Shown here piece after piece: positions 16,717-26,694 of a stretch of 64,000 bases of DNA. Below the pieces are notes generated by a model. The model saw only the letters and a list, made by a program, of their open reading frames with translations, was not told where the DNA came from and ran no database searches. The DNA is from Devosia sediminis (GTDB taxonomy: Bacteria; Pseudomonadota; Alphaproteobacteria; Rhizobiales; Devosiaceae): assembly GCF_016411825.1 (NCBI RefSeq), contig NZ_JAEKMH010000002.1:992001-1056000 (forward strand). Direction: 5' to 3'. The translations under genes and the position numbers were made by a program. The number at the start of each line of letters is the position of its first letter. The stretch's first letter is position 1.

Positions 16717-17751
16717 GTGACCACCACCGCTTCTATACGGGCGCCCGATCTTGGGCGCCCGAACCGTTTGAGGTTGGCCTGGCTGCTCCTCGTTCTGGGG
16801 CTGCTGGGCATCTGCTGCGCGCTGTCCGTCGCAATCGGCGCCCGCGACGTCGGCCTCGCCGATATTCTTGCCGCCTTCAACGGCCTCGCCGACACTATCG
16901 AGCAGGCTGCCGTCACCAAGCGCATTCCCCGTACCGTGCTGGCGGCCATTGCCGGAGCTGCGCTCGGACTTTCCGGCGCCGTGATGCAGGGCGTCACCCG
17001 TAATCCGTTGGCTGATCCCGGCATTCTCGGCATCAACATGGGGGCGGCCCTGGCGGTCGTCGTCGGCCTCGCCTGGTTCGGCCTGGCCGCTGCCCAGGCC
17101 TATATCTGGACCGCCATCTTTGGTGCCGCCGTCACGGCGGTCTTCGTTTTCGTCATCGGCTCGCTCGGCCGGGGCGGCGCCACGCCGCTCAAACTCGCTC
17201 TGGCTGGCACAGCCACCTCAATCGCTCTTGCCTCCTTCATCACCGCCGTTATCCTGCCGCGCAACGACATCGCCGAAGGTGCGCGCTCCTGGCAGATCGG
17301 CGGCGTCGGAGGCGCCACCTTCGACACCATCATCCAGATTCTGCCCTTCCTCGCTGCCGGCTTCCTGCTGTGCCTTTTGTCAGCTCGAAAGCTCAATTCC
17401 CTCGCCCTGGGCGATGAACTAGCTGCCGGCCTTGGCGAACGCGTCATGCTGGCCCGCGCCACAGCCTCCTTCGGTGCCGTCATCCTGGCCGGTGCCACCA
17501 CCGCCATCTGCGGACCCATCGCCTTTGTCGGGCTGCTCGTGCCCCATGTCTGCCGGCTGCTCGTCGGCGTCGACCATCGCTGGCTCCTGCCGTTCTCGGC
17601 GCTGGGTGGCGCCATCCTGTTGCTCGCCTCCGATGTCATCGGCCGTATCATCGCGCGGCCGGGTGAACTCGATGTCGGCATCGTCACTGCCTTTGTCGGA
17701 GCGCCCATCTTCATCTGGATCGTCCAGCGCTATCGGGGGCGGGATCTGTGA
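16717..17751 (+). CDS. Iron-siderophore ABC transporter permease (FecCD family, first)
   Basis: This 344-residue protein has about nine or ten membrane helices. FecCD motifs are RIPRTVLAAIAGAALGLSGAVMQGVTRNPLADPGILGINMGA and the coupling-loop region CGPIAFVGLLVPHVCRLLVG. The GTG start at 16717 follows TAAGGCCGTC, 7 bases after the binding-protein stop. It forms a heterodimer with the product of the next gene, whose GTG overlaps this stop. No ATPase follows. Confidence 0.93.
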   Translation: MTTTASIRAPDLGRPNRLRLAWLLLVLGLLGICCALSVAIGARDVGLADILAAFNGLADTIEQAAVTKRIPRTVLAAIAGAALGLSGAVMQGVTRNPLADPGILGINMGAALAVVVGLAWFGLAAAQAYIWTAIFGAAVTAVFVFVIGSLGRGGATPLKLALAGTATSIALASFITAVILPRNDIAEGARSWQIGGVGGATFDTIIQILPFLAAGFLLCLLSARKLNSLALGDELAAGLGERVMLARATASFGAVILAGATTAICGPIAFVGLLVPHVCRLLVGVDHRWLLPFSALGGAILLLASDVIGRIIARPGELDVGIVTAFVGAPIFIWIVQRYRGRDL

Positions 17752-18797
17752 GCGCCATCGTGCCGGTCACCGAGACGGATATCCTTGCCGTCGGCGCTAT
17801 CCGTCGCCGTCAGGCCACGCGCCGCCGCATCGTCCTCGCCATCCTCGCCATTCTCGTGCTCGCCGCCTTCGCCACCACACTCATGGCCGGCAAGTCCTTC
17901 GTTCCGCCCCTCGAGGTCATCCAGATTCTGCTCGGCGCCGATATGGGCGGCGCCAATTTCACCGTGGGCACACTGCGCCTGCCGCGCGCCGTGCTCTCGG
18001 TTGTTGCCGGCCTCAGCTTTGGTCTCGGCGGCGCCGCCTTCCAGACCCTGCTCCGCAATCCGCTCGCCAGTCCTGACATCATCGGCATCAGCTCGAGCGC
18101 CAGCGCCGCGGCGGTCTTTGCCATTGTCGTCCTCTCGCTCGATGGAGCCGGCGTCGCCTTCTTTGCCGTCACTGCCAGTCTGGTCGTGGCTGGGTTCATC
18201 TTCGTGCTGTCCTTCCGGCGCAGCGGATTCGGCGCGCGGCTCATTCTCACCGGCATCGGCGTCGCGGCCATCTGCCAGAGCATCATCTACTATGTGCTCT
18301 CTCGCGCGCCGGTATGGGATGCGGCCGAGGCGCTGCGCTGGCTCACCGGCAGCGTCAACGGCGCGGCCTGGGGCCAGATCGGTCCGGCGGCGCTGGTGCT
18401 CGTCATTGCCGGCTCGGTCCTGCTCAGCCGCGCCCGCGCGCTCGAAAACCTCCGCCTGGGCGAGGACACCGCCGCAGCCCTGGGCGAACGGGTCAACCTT
18501 TCGCGCGTGCTCATCATCATGGCCGCCGTGGCGCTCATTGCCTTCGCGACCGCCGCCGCCGGTCCCGTCGCCTTCGTGGCCTTTCTCTCCGGCCCGATCG
18601 CAACGCGCCTCGTGGGCCATTACGGGTCCGCGCTGATCCCCTCGGCGTTGACCGGCGCCCTGCTGGTGCTGGTTGCCGATTTCGCCGGACAATACCTGCT
18701 CGGCGCGCGTTTTCCCGTCGGCGTCGTCACCGGTGCCTTGGGCGCGCCATATCTGATCTATTTGATTGTCGTCTCCAATCGCGCCGAGAAGACGTGA
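17748..18797 (+). CDS. Iron-siderophore ABC transporter permease (FecCD family, second)
   Basis: This 349-residue polytopic permease has the FecD-like pattern LRLPRAVLSVVAGLSFGLGGAAFQTLLRNPLASPDIIGIS and AGPVAFVAFLSGPIATRLVG. The GTG at 17748 overlaps the preceding stop (GTGA), showing translational coupling. The operon ends here: the next gene is lon with its own promoter, so the usual FecE-type ATPase is missing. Transport would need an ATPase encoded elsewhere, for example the one at 42.1 kb. Confidence 0.93.
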   Translation: MSAIVPVTETDILAVGAIRRRQATRRRIVLAILAILVLAAFATTLMAGKSFVPPLEVIQILLGADMGGANFTVGTLRLPRAVLSVVAGLSFGLGGAAFQTLLRNPLASPDIIGISSSASAAAVFAIVVLSLDGAGVAFFAVTASLVVAGFIFVLSFRRSGFGARLILTGIGVAAICQSIIYYVLSRAPVWDAAEALRWLTGSVNGAAWGQIGPAALVLVIAGSVLLSRARALENLRLGEDTAAALGERVNLSRVLIIMAAVALIAFATAAAGPVAFVAFLSGPIATRLVGHYGSALIPSALTGALLVLVADFAGQYLLGARFPVGVVTGALGAPYLIYLIVVSNRAEKT

Positions 18798-18899
18798 CGC
18801 CGCATACGCCTGCGCATGCAAGGCACAGCAGTGTTTCCGGCTTGCACGCATATCTCCTGTGCGAAGTAACGCTATCGGTCACAAAACCGCAAAGGTTGA

Positions 18900-18927
18900 C
18901 TTGCGAGCAGGGTGGTCCACCCTATTT
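18900..18927 (+). promoter_or_regulatory. Candidate RpoH (heat-shock) promoter of lon
   Basis: CTTG (18900-18903), exactly 17 bases, then CCTATTT (18921-18927). This matches the alphaproteobacterial heat-shock promoter consensus CTTG-N17/18-CYTATNT, about 95 bases before lon. Confidence 0.6.
18909..18923. promoter_or_regulatory. Palindrome inside the lon promoter
   Basis: AGGGTGG-T-CCACCCT is a perfect seven-base palindrome lying between the -35 and -10 elements, so bound protein would block RNA polymerase. No regulator is identified. Confidence 0.4.
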
Positions 18928-19022
18928 ATTAACCTGAATCGCCCAGCCTTTTCTGGATTGGGCAGTCGCAATACGGGCGCGCTACCACTCCTCCCTCCGG
19001 CGCGCCCCGGAAAGGAAATGTG

Positions 19023-21449
19023 ATGTCGGACGTTACCTCCACCGGCGAAACAAGCCGGGACCGGGTTTACCCGGTCCTCCCCCTGCGCGACATCGTCGTC
19101 TTCCCAGGTATGATCGTGCCGCTCTTCGTGGGCCGCGAGAAGTCCGTCAAGGCGCTCGAAGAAGTCATGCGCGACGACAAGCACATTCTGGTTGTCACCC
19201 AGAAGAACGCGCAGGACGATGATCCGGCGCCGGATCAGATTTACCCCACGGGCACCATTGCCACCGTGCTGCAGTTGCTGAAACTCCCCGACGGCACCGT
19301 CAAGGTTCTCGTGGAGGGGCTCAGCCGCGCCACCATCGACACCTACCTCCAGACCGAGGACTATTTCGAAGCCGAGGCTTCGGTGCTCCCGGAGCCCGAG
19401 GAAGACGCCACCGAGATTGAGGCCCTGGCTCGTTCCGCTCAGTCCGAGTTCGAGAACTACGTCAAGCTCAACAAGAAGATCTCGGCCGAGGTGGTCGCTG
19501 CCGTCGGGCAGATCGAGAATGCATCCAAGCTGGCTGATACCATCGCCAGCCACCTCGTCATCAAGATCCCCGAAAAGGAAGATCTGCTGCTGACCGTGTC
19601 GGTCATCGAGCGCCTGCAGAAGGTCATCGGCCTCATGGAAGGCGAGATCGGTGTGCTGCAGGTGGAAAAGCGCATTCGCAGCCGCGTCAAGCGGCAGATG
19701 GAAAAGACCCAGCGCGAATACTACCTCAACGAGCAGATGAAGGCGATCCAGCGCGAGCTGGGCGATGGCGAAGATGGGGCCAACGAGGTCACGGAGCTCG
19801 AAGAGCGCGTCGCCAAGACCAAGCTTTCCAAGGAAGCCAAGGCCAAGGCCGAAGGCGAGATCAAGAAGCTCAAGGGCATGAGCCCGATGTCGGCCGAAGC
19901 CACGGTGGTCCGTAACTACCTCGATACGCTTCTCGGGCTCCCCTGGGGCAAGAAGAGCAAGGTCAAGCGCGACCTGGCTCTGGCCGAAAAGGTCCTCGAT
20001 GCAGATCACTACGGCCTTGAGAAGGTCAAGGAGCGCATCCTCGAATACCTGGCCGTGCAGGCCCGTACCGGCACGCTCAAGGGCCCGATCCTCTGCCTCG
20101 TCGGCCCTCCGGGCGTCGGCAAGACCTCGCTCGGCAAGTCGATCGCCAAGGCGACCGGCCGTGAATTCGTGCGTATGGCCCTCGGCGGCGTCCGTGACGA
20201 GGCCGAGATCCGTGGCCACCGCCGCACCTATATCGGCTCCATGCCCGGCAAGATCATCCAGTCGCTCAAGAAGGTGGGCAAGAACAACCCGCTCTTCCTG
20301 CTCGACGAGATCGACAAGATGGGCCAGGACTTCCGCGGCGATCCGTCTTCGGCCCTGCTCGAAGTGCTCGATCCGGAACAGAACAACACGTTCAACGACC
20401 ACTACCTGGAAGTCGATTTCGACCTCTCGGACGTGATGTTCGTGACCACCTCGAACACGCTCAACATTCCGGGCCCGCTGATGGACCGCATGGAGATCAT
20501 TCGCCTCTCCGGTTACACCGAAGAAGAGAAGCACGCGATCGCCAAGCAGCACCTGATGCCCGAAGCCGCCAAGGAAAACGGCGTGGCGCATGACGAATTC
20601 GTGCTCTCCGACGAGATGCTGATGAAGGTTATCCGCGGCTATACCCGCGAAGCCGGCGTCCGCAATCTCAAGCGCGAAATTTCCAAGCTGATGCGCAAGG
20701 CCGTGACCGAGATCGTCAAGACCAGGGTCAAGTCGATCGAGATCACCGACGAGAAGCTGGCCGAGTATCTCGGGCCGATGATCTTCAAGCATGGCGAGAT
20801 CGAAGCCGAAGCCCAGGTGGGCCTCGTCACTGGCCTCGCCTGGACCTCTGTCGGCGGCGAAATGCTGACCATCGAAGGCGTGATGACGCCGGGCAAGGGC
20901 CGCATGTCGGTCACCGGCAACATCAAGGAAGTGATGAAGGAGTCGCTGACCGCGGCGCAGGCCTACGTGAAGTCGCGGAGCATCGACTACGGCATCAAGC
21001 CGCCCATGTTCGATACGCGTGACATCCACGTCCACCTGCCCGAAGGTGCCACCCCCAAGGATGGTCCCTCGGCCGGTATCGGCCTGGCCACTGCCATCGT
21101 CTCGGTGATGACCGGCATTCCGGTGCGCAACGATGTCGCCATGACCGGCGAGATCACGCTGCGGGGCAGGGTCCTGCCCATCGGCGGCCTCAAGGAGAAG
21201 CTGCTCGCGGCCCTGCGCGGCGGCATCAAGACTGTGCTGATCCCCGAAGAGAACGTCCGCGATCTCCAGGAGATTCCTGACATCGTCAAGGAAGGCATGG
21301 AGATCGTCCCGGTCTCCCGCATGGACCAGGTCATCGAACGCGCTCTGGTGCGCAAGCCCGAAGCCATCGAGTGGAACTTCGACGCCGAACCCGCCGTCGC
21401 CACCAAGACCGAACCGGTCGACGACGCCGGCGTCAGCGTCACCCACTGA
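19023..21449 (+). CDS. lon: ATP-dependent protease La (Lon)
   Basis: This 808-residue protein has the N-terminal LON substrate domain ([24 protein letters not shown]), a central coiled helical region, and an AAA+ module. Walker A is [13 protein letters not shown] near residue 360 and Walker B is [12 protein letters not shown]. The C-terminal Ser-Lys protease domain has the catalytic Ser in [11 protein letters not shown] and Lys in [13 protein letters not shown]. It degrades misfolded and regulatory proteins. The ATG at 19023 follows AAAGGAAATGTG; a GTG one codon upstream is possible. A strong terminator follows. A heat-shock promoter candidate fits its known regulation. Confidence 0.98.
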   Translation: MSDVTSTGETSRDRVYPVLPLRDIVVFPGMIVPLFVGREKSVKALEEVMRDDKHILVVTQKNAQDDDPAPDQIYPTGTIATVLQLLKLPDGTVKVLVEGLSRATIDTYLQTEDYFEAEASVLPEPEEDATEIEALARSAQSEFENYVKLNKKISAEVVAAVGQIENASKLADTIASHLVIKIPEKEDLLLTVSVIERLQKVIGLMEGEIGVLQVEKRIRSRVKRQMEKTQREYYLNEQMKAIQRELGDGEDGANEVTELEERVAKTKLSKEAKAKAEGEIKKLKGMSPMSAEATVVRNYLDTLLGLPWGKKSKVKRDLALAEKVLDADHYGLEKVKERILEYLAVQARTGTLKGPILCLVGPPGVGKTSLGKSIAKATGREFVRMALGGVRDEAEIRGHRRTYIGSMPGKIIQSLKKVGKNNPLFLLDEIDKMGQDFRGDPSSALLEVLDPEQNNTFNDHYLEVDFDLSDVMFVTTSNTLNIPGPLMDRMEIIRLSGYTEEEKHAIAKQHLMPEAAKENGVAHDEFVLSDEMLMKVIRGYTREAGVRNLKREISKLMRKAVTEIVKTRVKSIEITDEKLAEYLGPMIFKHGEIEAEAQVGLVTGLAWTSVGGEMLTIEGVMTPGKGRMSVTGNIKEVMKESLTAAQAYVKSRSIDYGIKPPMFDTRDIHVHLPEGATPKDGPSAGIGLATAIVSVMTGIPVRNDVAMTGEITLRGRVLPIGGLKEKLLAALRGGIKTVLIPEENVRDLQEIPDIVKEGMEIVPVSRMDQVIERALVRKPEAIEWNFDAEPAVATKTEPVDDAGVSVTH

Positions 21450-21471
21450 TCGCAGCACACTCCAAATGAAA

Positions 21472-21501
21472 ATGGCGGCCCTCGGGCCGCCATCTTTGTT
21501 T
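21472..21501 (+). terminator. Intrinsic terminator of lon
   Basis: ATGGCGGCC pairs with GGCCGCCAT around CTCG, followed by CTTTGTTTT. Confidence 0.85.
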
Positions 21502-21635
21502 TGAAGAGGCAGTCACGCCCATCGTTCCGCCCTCGAACCGAGGGCCACTCCTTGCGACCACCGGAGCGCTTGTGCTGCTGAGAATGGCCTGCGGTTCGCG
21601 CCCGAGGCGGGCCGATGGGCTCTTCGCTGGTGGGA

Positions 21636-23672
21636 TCAGCTACCGCTGGTAGCGTCGCCGACCGGCGTCACCTTGCTGAGGGAGATGTTGACCGGGTTGC
21701 GCGGAATGAACAGGTGGTCGACGCCGACCCCGCGTGGCACATATTTGCCGCGATGCAGCCAGAACGCGTCGCCGCAGGCCTCGCGCGCCATGTCCACCAT
21801 CGCGTGCATCTGTTCGGCATTGCGCGAGGTCATCTCCACCCAGACGAAGCCGCGATCCGTCGCCGGCTGGCGCGTGAAGCGAACCCCGATGCCCTGGCCG
21901 GGATTGATCTGCATCTGCGGGATATGCTGGCGCAACCGGGCGAAGAAATTTGACGCGCAATAGTCGGGTACGCAGACTTCGAGATTGCGGATGCGCCGGT
22001 GCCCATCGCGAAAAATCTTGCCCACCAGCTCCTTGGCGGGCACGCCTGTCCAGGGTGCCAGCACCTGCTCGGCCGGCCCGACGATCCGCAGCCGCCCGCG
22101 CAGGCGAAGGCTCAGCAGCAGCTTCTGCATCAGGGCCGGCGAGCCGCGCATCGGCGCAAATGGTCCCCGGTCTTTCGGGCGGTTCTCGCCCACCGGGTTG
22201 ACGTTGTAGACCATCAGCTCGTGGCTGCGCGGATACCAGTGCACCGTGGTGCTGAAATTGGCGCGGTAGCCACCGTCGACATAGTGCTCGAGCCGCGTGT
22301 CCGGATGCCATTCGATGACATTGGCCAGCCGCTGGTTGGACTGGCAGCGGAAGGTCACCTCCGTCACCACGATGCCGGTCTCGGCTCGCAGCTTGTCCCA
22401 CACGGCATCGTCACGGCGCAGATACACTTCCACACCATCCTTGCCGATATAGCGGATGGCAGAGATCAGGTCGTAGACAGAAATATAATCGGCACTGCTG
22501 CCGTGAACCTCGGCGAAAAAGCACGCTCCGGCGGAGATGTCGACGAATTCGGGCAGGGTGCCCAGCGTCAATCCCCGCGGCGCGAGAAAATCCAGCATGG
22601 CGCGCAGCGTCGTCCCGGCGCGCACCGTGAACTCATCGCCTTCGAGCCCGACTATGCCGGCATAGTGGCCCATCACCAGTTGGTCGGAGCTCAGCTTGTC
22701 GTTGAACCACAGGAAATAGCCGCGCCCAATGGTGTGGAAGGGTTTGCCGCTTGAGACGACGCTGCGGATGGCCTCGAGGTCCTTTGCCGGCACCACGCGT
22801 GCCGCCGGTTCGAAGAATTCGCCCAGCGCACGGTTGGTGGTGATGCCGCTGAGGCGACGCACCTTTTGCGTATCCACGGTCACGTCATGCGCTAGGAACC
22901 ACAGCGTCGACGGGATGGCGGCGCCCGCTGCTCCCGCCAGCCAGTCCGGCGCCAGGAACATCGGCCGCCCGGCAAGGCCTGCCGCGTGGCGGAAATAATC
23001 GTCCGACGAAACATCGAGATCGCCGAGGTTGACCACCTCGTTGACCACACCATTGTCGATCAGCGCCAGCAATTGCGCGCTCAGATCCTCGACATGGATG
23101 AGGTTGAATGTGCGGTTCTTGAGACCGACAGGAGCCCAGCGCATGGCATCGACAATGCCGCTCGACCACTGCATATGCGGGCCCATGACCACTGTCGGCC
23201 GCACGATCAGGTAATCGATCCCCTTGGCCTTGCAGACCTCGATGACGCGCTTTTCCTCGACGAGCTTCAGACGCGTATAGGCGTCGAGCTTGCCCTTCTC
23301 TTCGAGGTCCAGCGACTCGTCCTGTACCGGATGGGCAACCGGGTCGAGCGCGGAATAGACCACCTGCGAGCTGAAATAAACGAAGAGCCGGCACTGGCCG
23401 GGCCGAATCAGGGCCAGCAGTTTTTCGGTGACCGACCGGTTGGCGGGGATGAAGTCCTTGCCGCGCGCTCGGGTGTTGAGCGCCGCATGCACCACCACGT
23501 CGGCCTGCTGCACCGCTTCTGCCAGGCCATTCTCATCGCCAAAAGCCACCGTTTCGCTGCCCGCATGCTGGGGCAGGGTGCGATAGACGGCGCAAACGTC
23601 ATGCTTGGACGAGAAGGTCTTAAGCAATTGCCGCCCAATACCGCCTCCCGCTCCAACCAGGCAGATCTTCAC
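21636..23672 (-). CDS. Fusion of NAD-dependent epimerase/dehydratase (SDR) with FAD-linked oxidase
   Basis: This protein has 678 residues. Residues 1-300 form an extended SDR domain: [17 protein letters not shown] (NAD binding), [20 protein letters not shown], then [10 protein letters not shown] with the YxxxK-like catalytic pair. Residues of about 310-500 resemble a VAO/PCMH FAD-binding domain ([39 protein letters not shown]). The rest resembles the substrate domain of alditol-oxidase-like enzymes. No obvious covalent flavin His was recognised. I know of no standard enzyme with this order. It is encoded downstream of, and probably cotranscribed with, a family-1 glycosyltransferase (24-base gap). 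The pair may oxidise or epimerise a sugar or sterol-like acceptor. The activity is inferred only. Confidence 0.75.
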   Translation of the reverse strand: MKICLVGAGGGIGRQLLKTFSSKHDVCAVYRTLPQHAGSETVAFGDENGLAEAVQQADVVVHAALNTRARGKDFIPANRSVTEKLLALIRPGQCRLFVYFSSQVVYSALDPVAHPVQDESLDLEEKGKLDAYTRLKLVEEKRVIEVCKAKGIDYLIVRPTVVMGPHMQWSSGIVDAMRWAPVGLKNRTFNLIHVEDLSAQLLALIDNGVVNEVVNLGDLDVSSDDYFRHAAGLAGRPMFLAPDWLAGAAGAAIPSTLWFLAHDVTVDTQKVRRLSGITTNRALGEFFEPAARVVPAKDLEAIRSVVSSGKPFHTIGRGYFLWFNDKLSSDQLVMGHYAGIVGLEGDEFTVRAGTTLRAMLDFLAPRGLTLGTLPEFVDISAGACFFAEVHGSSADYISVYDLISAIRYIGKDGVEVYLRRDDAVWDKLRAETGIVVTEVTFRCQSNQRLANVIEWHPDTRLEHYVDGGYRANFSTTVHWYPRSHELMVYNVNPVGENRPKDRGPFAPMRGSPALMQKLLLSLRLRGRLRIVGPAEQVLAPWTGVPAKELVGKIFRDGHRRIRNLEVCVPDYCASNFFARLRQHIPQMQINPGQGIGVRFTRQPATDRGFVWVEMTSRNAEQMHAMVDMAREACGDAFWLHRGKYVPRGVGVDHLFIPRNPVNISLSKVTPVGDATSGS

Positions 23673-23696
23673 GTGCGTGCCCCTTCCTGGTCGTCT

Positions 23697-24986
23697 CTAG
23701 AGCGGAGCGGAAAACCGCCGTGCGCCGGCTTGCGCTGCGTCGATTGTGGCTTCGATGAAATGCACCGCCGTGGTCAGCCCGTCCTCGCCGCGCAGCATTT
23801 CGCCGATCGACTTGGCATTGGCGGCCATGGTCTGGTTGGTGGTCAGTTCATGCAGCGCGCTGGCGAGGATTTCCGGCGTCACGGCTCTGAGGCGCACCGG
23901 CGCGGGCCCGCAGCCCAGGGCGCGCACGCGGCGACCCCAATAGCGCTGGTCATAGGCCTGGGGGAGGGTGAAGGTTGGCTTGCCGGCCCGCAGGCCCGCC
24001 GCAGTTGTGCCCGCGCCACCATGATGGATCACCGCCGCGCAATGCGGAAACAGCTTGTCATGCGGCGCTTCGGCTACGGCAAACACCGTTTCGGGCAGGT
24101 CGTCGACATTGATGCCGCCCCAGCCGCGCGAGACGATGGCGCGGCCGCCCCACTGCTCGAGTGCGGTTTTCAGGATCTGCGTATTGCGCTCGGCACCGAA
24201 GGGCATGGAGCCAAAGCCGATGTAAACCGGGGCAGGGCCCGCATCGAGGAAGCGCTGCAACTCCGCGGAGGGTTTCCAGTCGCTGTTGTCGTCGAGATAC
24301 CAGAAGCCGGTGACGACGGCCGTTTGCGGCCAGTCGCGCGGACGCGGGGAAACGATGGAAGAGAAGTTATAAAGCGTCGGCAGGTTGTTGCCGTGGCTAT
24401 CCTTGAAGATGCCGCCGCGCTTACGCGGCCCGAGGCCCATCAGCTCCTTGCGCACGCGATCGCGCGGCAGGTCGTAATAGCCCTGCTGAATGTTCATCGC
24501 GATATAGCTGAGCTTGTTGAAGGTCGGCCCGAGATCGGGGAACTCATAGGCGCAGACGGGGAATTCCTGGGTCGGGTTGAGCGGCTGCATCGCCGTCATG
24601 ATCACCGGAATGTCCAGCGCCTCGGCGATGTCGATGCCGAAGCTGGTATTGATGTTCACCACCATGGCGTCGGCGCCCTGCGCCATCACCCAGGAATTGC
24701 GCGCGGCGCGCTCGACCAGCGCCTGGCCCTGGCGCAGTAATTGCGGAAAGTGGTGCAGTTTCATCTGGCTGATGGCGGTATCGAATCGCGATTCCTGCAG
24801 CCAGTCCTGGATATTGGTGCCGAGGTTGTGGAATTCGATTCCATGCGAGGTCACGAAGTCCTCGAAGTCGGCATTGGCCCCCAGCACAACGTCATGTCCG
24901 TGCTGCTTGAGTTCCATGGCGAGCGCCAAATAGGGCCTGACATCACCGGCAGTACCGATAGTGGCGATCGCGACGCGTTTGCTCAT
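23697..24986 (-). CDS. Family-1 glycosyltransferase (sterol/macrolide glucosyltransferase-like)
   Basis: This 429-residue GT-B enzyme starts RVAIATIGTAGDVRPYLALAMELKQHGHDV, the GT1 acceptor-side N-terminus (T-x-G-x-x-G-D-x-x-P). It ends with the nucleotide-sugar motif FPHCAAVIHHGGAGTTAAGLRAGKPTFTLP and DQRYWGRRVRALGCGP. The closest remembered relatives are sterol 3-beta-glucosyltransferases and vancomycin-type aglycone glucosyltransferases. It probably transfers a sugar from UDP- or dTDP-sugar to a lipid or secondary-metabolite acceptor. It is the first gene of a two-gene minus-strand unit with the SDR/FAD fusion. The acceptor is unknown. Confidence 0.85.
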   Translation of the reverse strand: MSKRVAIATIGTAGDVRPYLALAMELKQHGHDVVLGANADFEDFVTSHGIEFHNLGTNIQDWLQESRFDTAISQMKLHHFPQLLRQGQALVERAARNSWVMAQGADAMVVNINTSFGIDIAEALDIPVIMTAMQPLNPTQEFPVCAYEFPDLGPTFNKLSYIAMNIQQGYYDLPRDRVRKELMGLGPRKRGGIFKDSHGNNLPTLYNFSSIVSPRPRDWPQTAVVTGFWYLDDNSDWKPSAELQRFLDAGPAPVYIGFGSMPFGAERNTQILKTALEQWGGRAIVSRGWGGINVDDLPETVFAVAEAPHDKLFPHCAAVIHHGGAGTTAAGLRAGKPTFTLPQAYDQRYWGRRVRALGCGPAPVRLRAVTPEILASALHELTTNQTMAANAKSIGEMLRGEDGLTTAVHFIEATIDAAQAGARRFSAPL

Positions 24987-25135
24987 GCACCTGTCCGACG
25001 AAACTACTCTGCCGCAGCAGCAAGCCCATTACATGTTCTGGCTTGGCGGCATTTACAACCATGGCGGGAAAACATATTAGGTGATCAGCCACGCTCGGTT
25101 GTGGTAGCAGAAGATATTTCACAAGGGCAAGAGAC

Positions 25136-25225
25136 ATGCCGTCTCCGTTCACCATTGCAGGGTTTGCAGCAGCGCTCGCCTTCAATCCGGTGGCAGCCGT
25201 CGCGGCCGCGGCAAACGCCCGATAG
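25136..25225 (+). CDS. Candidate 29-residue Ala-rich peptide
   Basis: ATG at 25136 behind CAAGGGCAAGAGAC encodes a short peptide starting MPSPFTIAGFAAALAFN and ending AAANAR. It is hydrophobic, could span a membrane once, and is followed immediately by a stable hairpin. It could equally be chance; no family is recognised. Confidence 0.25.
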   Translation: MPSPFTIAGFAAALAFNPVAAVAAAANAR

Positions 25226-25261
25226 CTCTTCCCGCGTGGCCGGAACCCGGCCGGGAAGAGC
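25225..25261. terminator. Strong hairpin without T-run
   Basis: GCTCTTCCCG and CGGGAAGAGC form a perfect ten-base stem. The interior GGCCGG/CCGGCC can also pair. There is no T tract, so it may be an RNA structure or a repeat rather than an intrinsic terminator. Confidence 0.4.
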
Positions 25262-25404
25262 CGAATAGAAATGTCTCCGTCCTTCACCGGACGCTTAACC
25301 CCTGCACAACCATAATTCCGCGATAATCAGCCAGTCCAATTGGAGCAAATCAGCGCCTTGCGCGTCGCGGTCATCAGGCCCCAGCCGGGCCATCCGAGGA
25401 ATAA

Positions 25405-26628
25405 ATGAGCGAAGTCTTCCATCGCATCCGCCGTCTGCCGCCCTACGTGTTCGCCCATATCGATCCGATCAAGGCCAAGGCGCGCGCCGAGGGCGTGGAC
25501 ATCATCGATCTGGGCATGGGCAATCCCGACATGCCGACGCCCGACCACATCGTTGCCAAGCTCCAGGAAACCGTGAAGGACGGGCGTACCCACCGCTATT
25601 CGACTTCGCGCGGCATTCCCGGCCTCCGGAAGGCTCAGGCCAGCTATTATGGTCGCCGCTTCGGCGTAAAACTCAATCCCGACACCCAGGTGGTGGCGAC
25701 GCTTGGCTCCAAGGAAGGCTTTGCCAATATGGCCTCGGCTATCACCGCCCCGGGCGACGTGGTGCTGGTGCCCAACCCGACCTATCCGATCCATTCCTTC
25801 GGCTTCATCATGTCTGGGGGCGTCGTGCGCTCCATGCCTGCCGATCCGAACGAGGATTTCATGCGCTCGCTGGATCGTGCCGTCAGGCACTCGATCCCCA
25901 AGCCGATCGCGCTGGTCCTGAACTATCCGGCCAACCCCACCGCCTACACCGCCGACCTCGATTTCTATGCCGAGGTGGTCAAGTATTGTAAGGCCCACGA
26001 CATCTTCATTCTGTCCGATCTCGCCTATTCCGAGATCTATTTCGACGACGATCAGCCGCCTCCGTCCGTGCTGCAGATTCCGGGCGCCATCGACATCACC
26101 GTCGAATTCACCTCCATGTCCAAGACCTATTCCATGCCCGGCTGGCGCGTGGGCTTTGCCGTGGGCAATGAGCGCCTGATCGCCGCCCTGGCGCGTGTAA
26201 AATCCTATCTCGATTACGGTGCCTTCACGCCGATCCAGGTCGCCGCTGTCGCTGCGCTCAATGGCTCGGACGATGTCATCGACGAGGTCCGCAAGGTCTA
26301 CAAGCATCGCCGCGACGTCATGGTGGAAAGCTTCGGCCGCTCCGGCTGGAACATTCCTGTGCCCAAGGCCACCATGTTTGCTTGGGCCCCGATCCCCGAC
26401 CAGTTCGCCCATATGGGTTCGCTCGAATTCGCCAAACTCCTGGTGCAGGAGACCGGCGTGGCCGTCGCGCCCGGCGTCGGCTTCGGCGAGTACGGCGATC
26501 AGTATATCCGCCTCGCCTTTGTCGAGAACGAGCAGCGCATCCGCCAGGCCGCGCGCAACGTCAAGAAGCTGCTCGGCGCCAAGCCGGGTCAGGGCAATGT
26601 TGTGCCGCTCGCCACGGCTTCGAAGTAG
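25405..26628 (+). CDS. alaC: Class I/II aminotransferase (AlaC-like, alanine-synthesizing)
   Basis: This 407-residue PLP enzyme has the AlaC/LL-DAP-aminotransferase-like N-terminus FHRIRRLPPYVFAHIDPIKAKAR. It also has GLGNPDMPTP-type (DLGMGNPDMPTP), the LNYPANPTA motif, DLAYSEIYFDD, the PLP lysine in TSMSKTYSMPGWRVGF and the carboxylate-binding Arg in IRLAFVEN. It should interconvert pyruvate/glutamate and alanine/2-oxoglutarate. In relatives it sits next to hom, glpX and recJ. Here about 6 kb separates it from hom. The start at 25405 follows GAGGAATAA. Confidence 0.88.
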   Translation: MSEVFHRIRRLPPYVFAHIDPIKAKARAEGVDIIDLGMGNPDMPTPDHIVAKLQETVKDGRTHRYSTSRGIPGLRKAQASYYGRRFGVKLNPDTQVVATLGSKEGFANMASAITAPGDVVLVPNPTYPIHSFGFIMSGGVVRSMPADPNEDFMRSLDRAVRHSIPKPIALVLNYPANPTAYTADLDFYAEVVKYCKAHDIFILSDLAYSEIYFDDDQPPPSVLQIPGAIDITVEFTSMSKTYSMPGWRVGFAVGNERLIAALARVKSYLDYGAFTPIQVAAVAALNGSDDVIDEVRKVYKHRRDVMVESFGRSGWNIPVPKATMFAWAPIPDQFAHMGSLEFAKLLVQETGVAVAPGVGFGEYGDQYIRLAFVENEQRIRQAARNVKKLLGAKPGQGNVVPLATASK

Positions 26629-26638
26629 AACGAAATCG

Positions 26639-26664
26639 GGGAGGCGGCGGTGCCGCCGCCTCCC
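26639..26664. terminator. GC hairpin after alaC
   Basis: GGGAGGCGGCGG and CCGCCGCCTCCC form a 12-base perfect inverted repeat just after the alaC stop, without a T-run. It argues that the next gene starts downstream of it. Confidence 0.45.
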
Positions 26665-26694
26665 ATGCGCTGGGATGGTCGGGTGGATGCAGCC

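Larger units (their letters stand above)
24987..25404. other. Intergenic region between glycosyltransferase and alaC
   Basis: This 418-base gap separates divergent genes and must hold both promoters. It contains one small candidate ORF and a strong hairpin, listed separately. I see no tRNA, clear operator or known riboswitch. Confidence 0.4.

Noticed and set aside
18879-21458. 859-codon open frame on the minus strand opposite lon
   Set aside because: It mirrors lon codon by codon, is full of His/Asp/Leu repeats typical of antisense frames in GC-rich genes, and lon itself is unmistakable.
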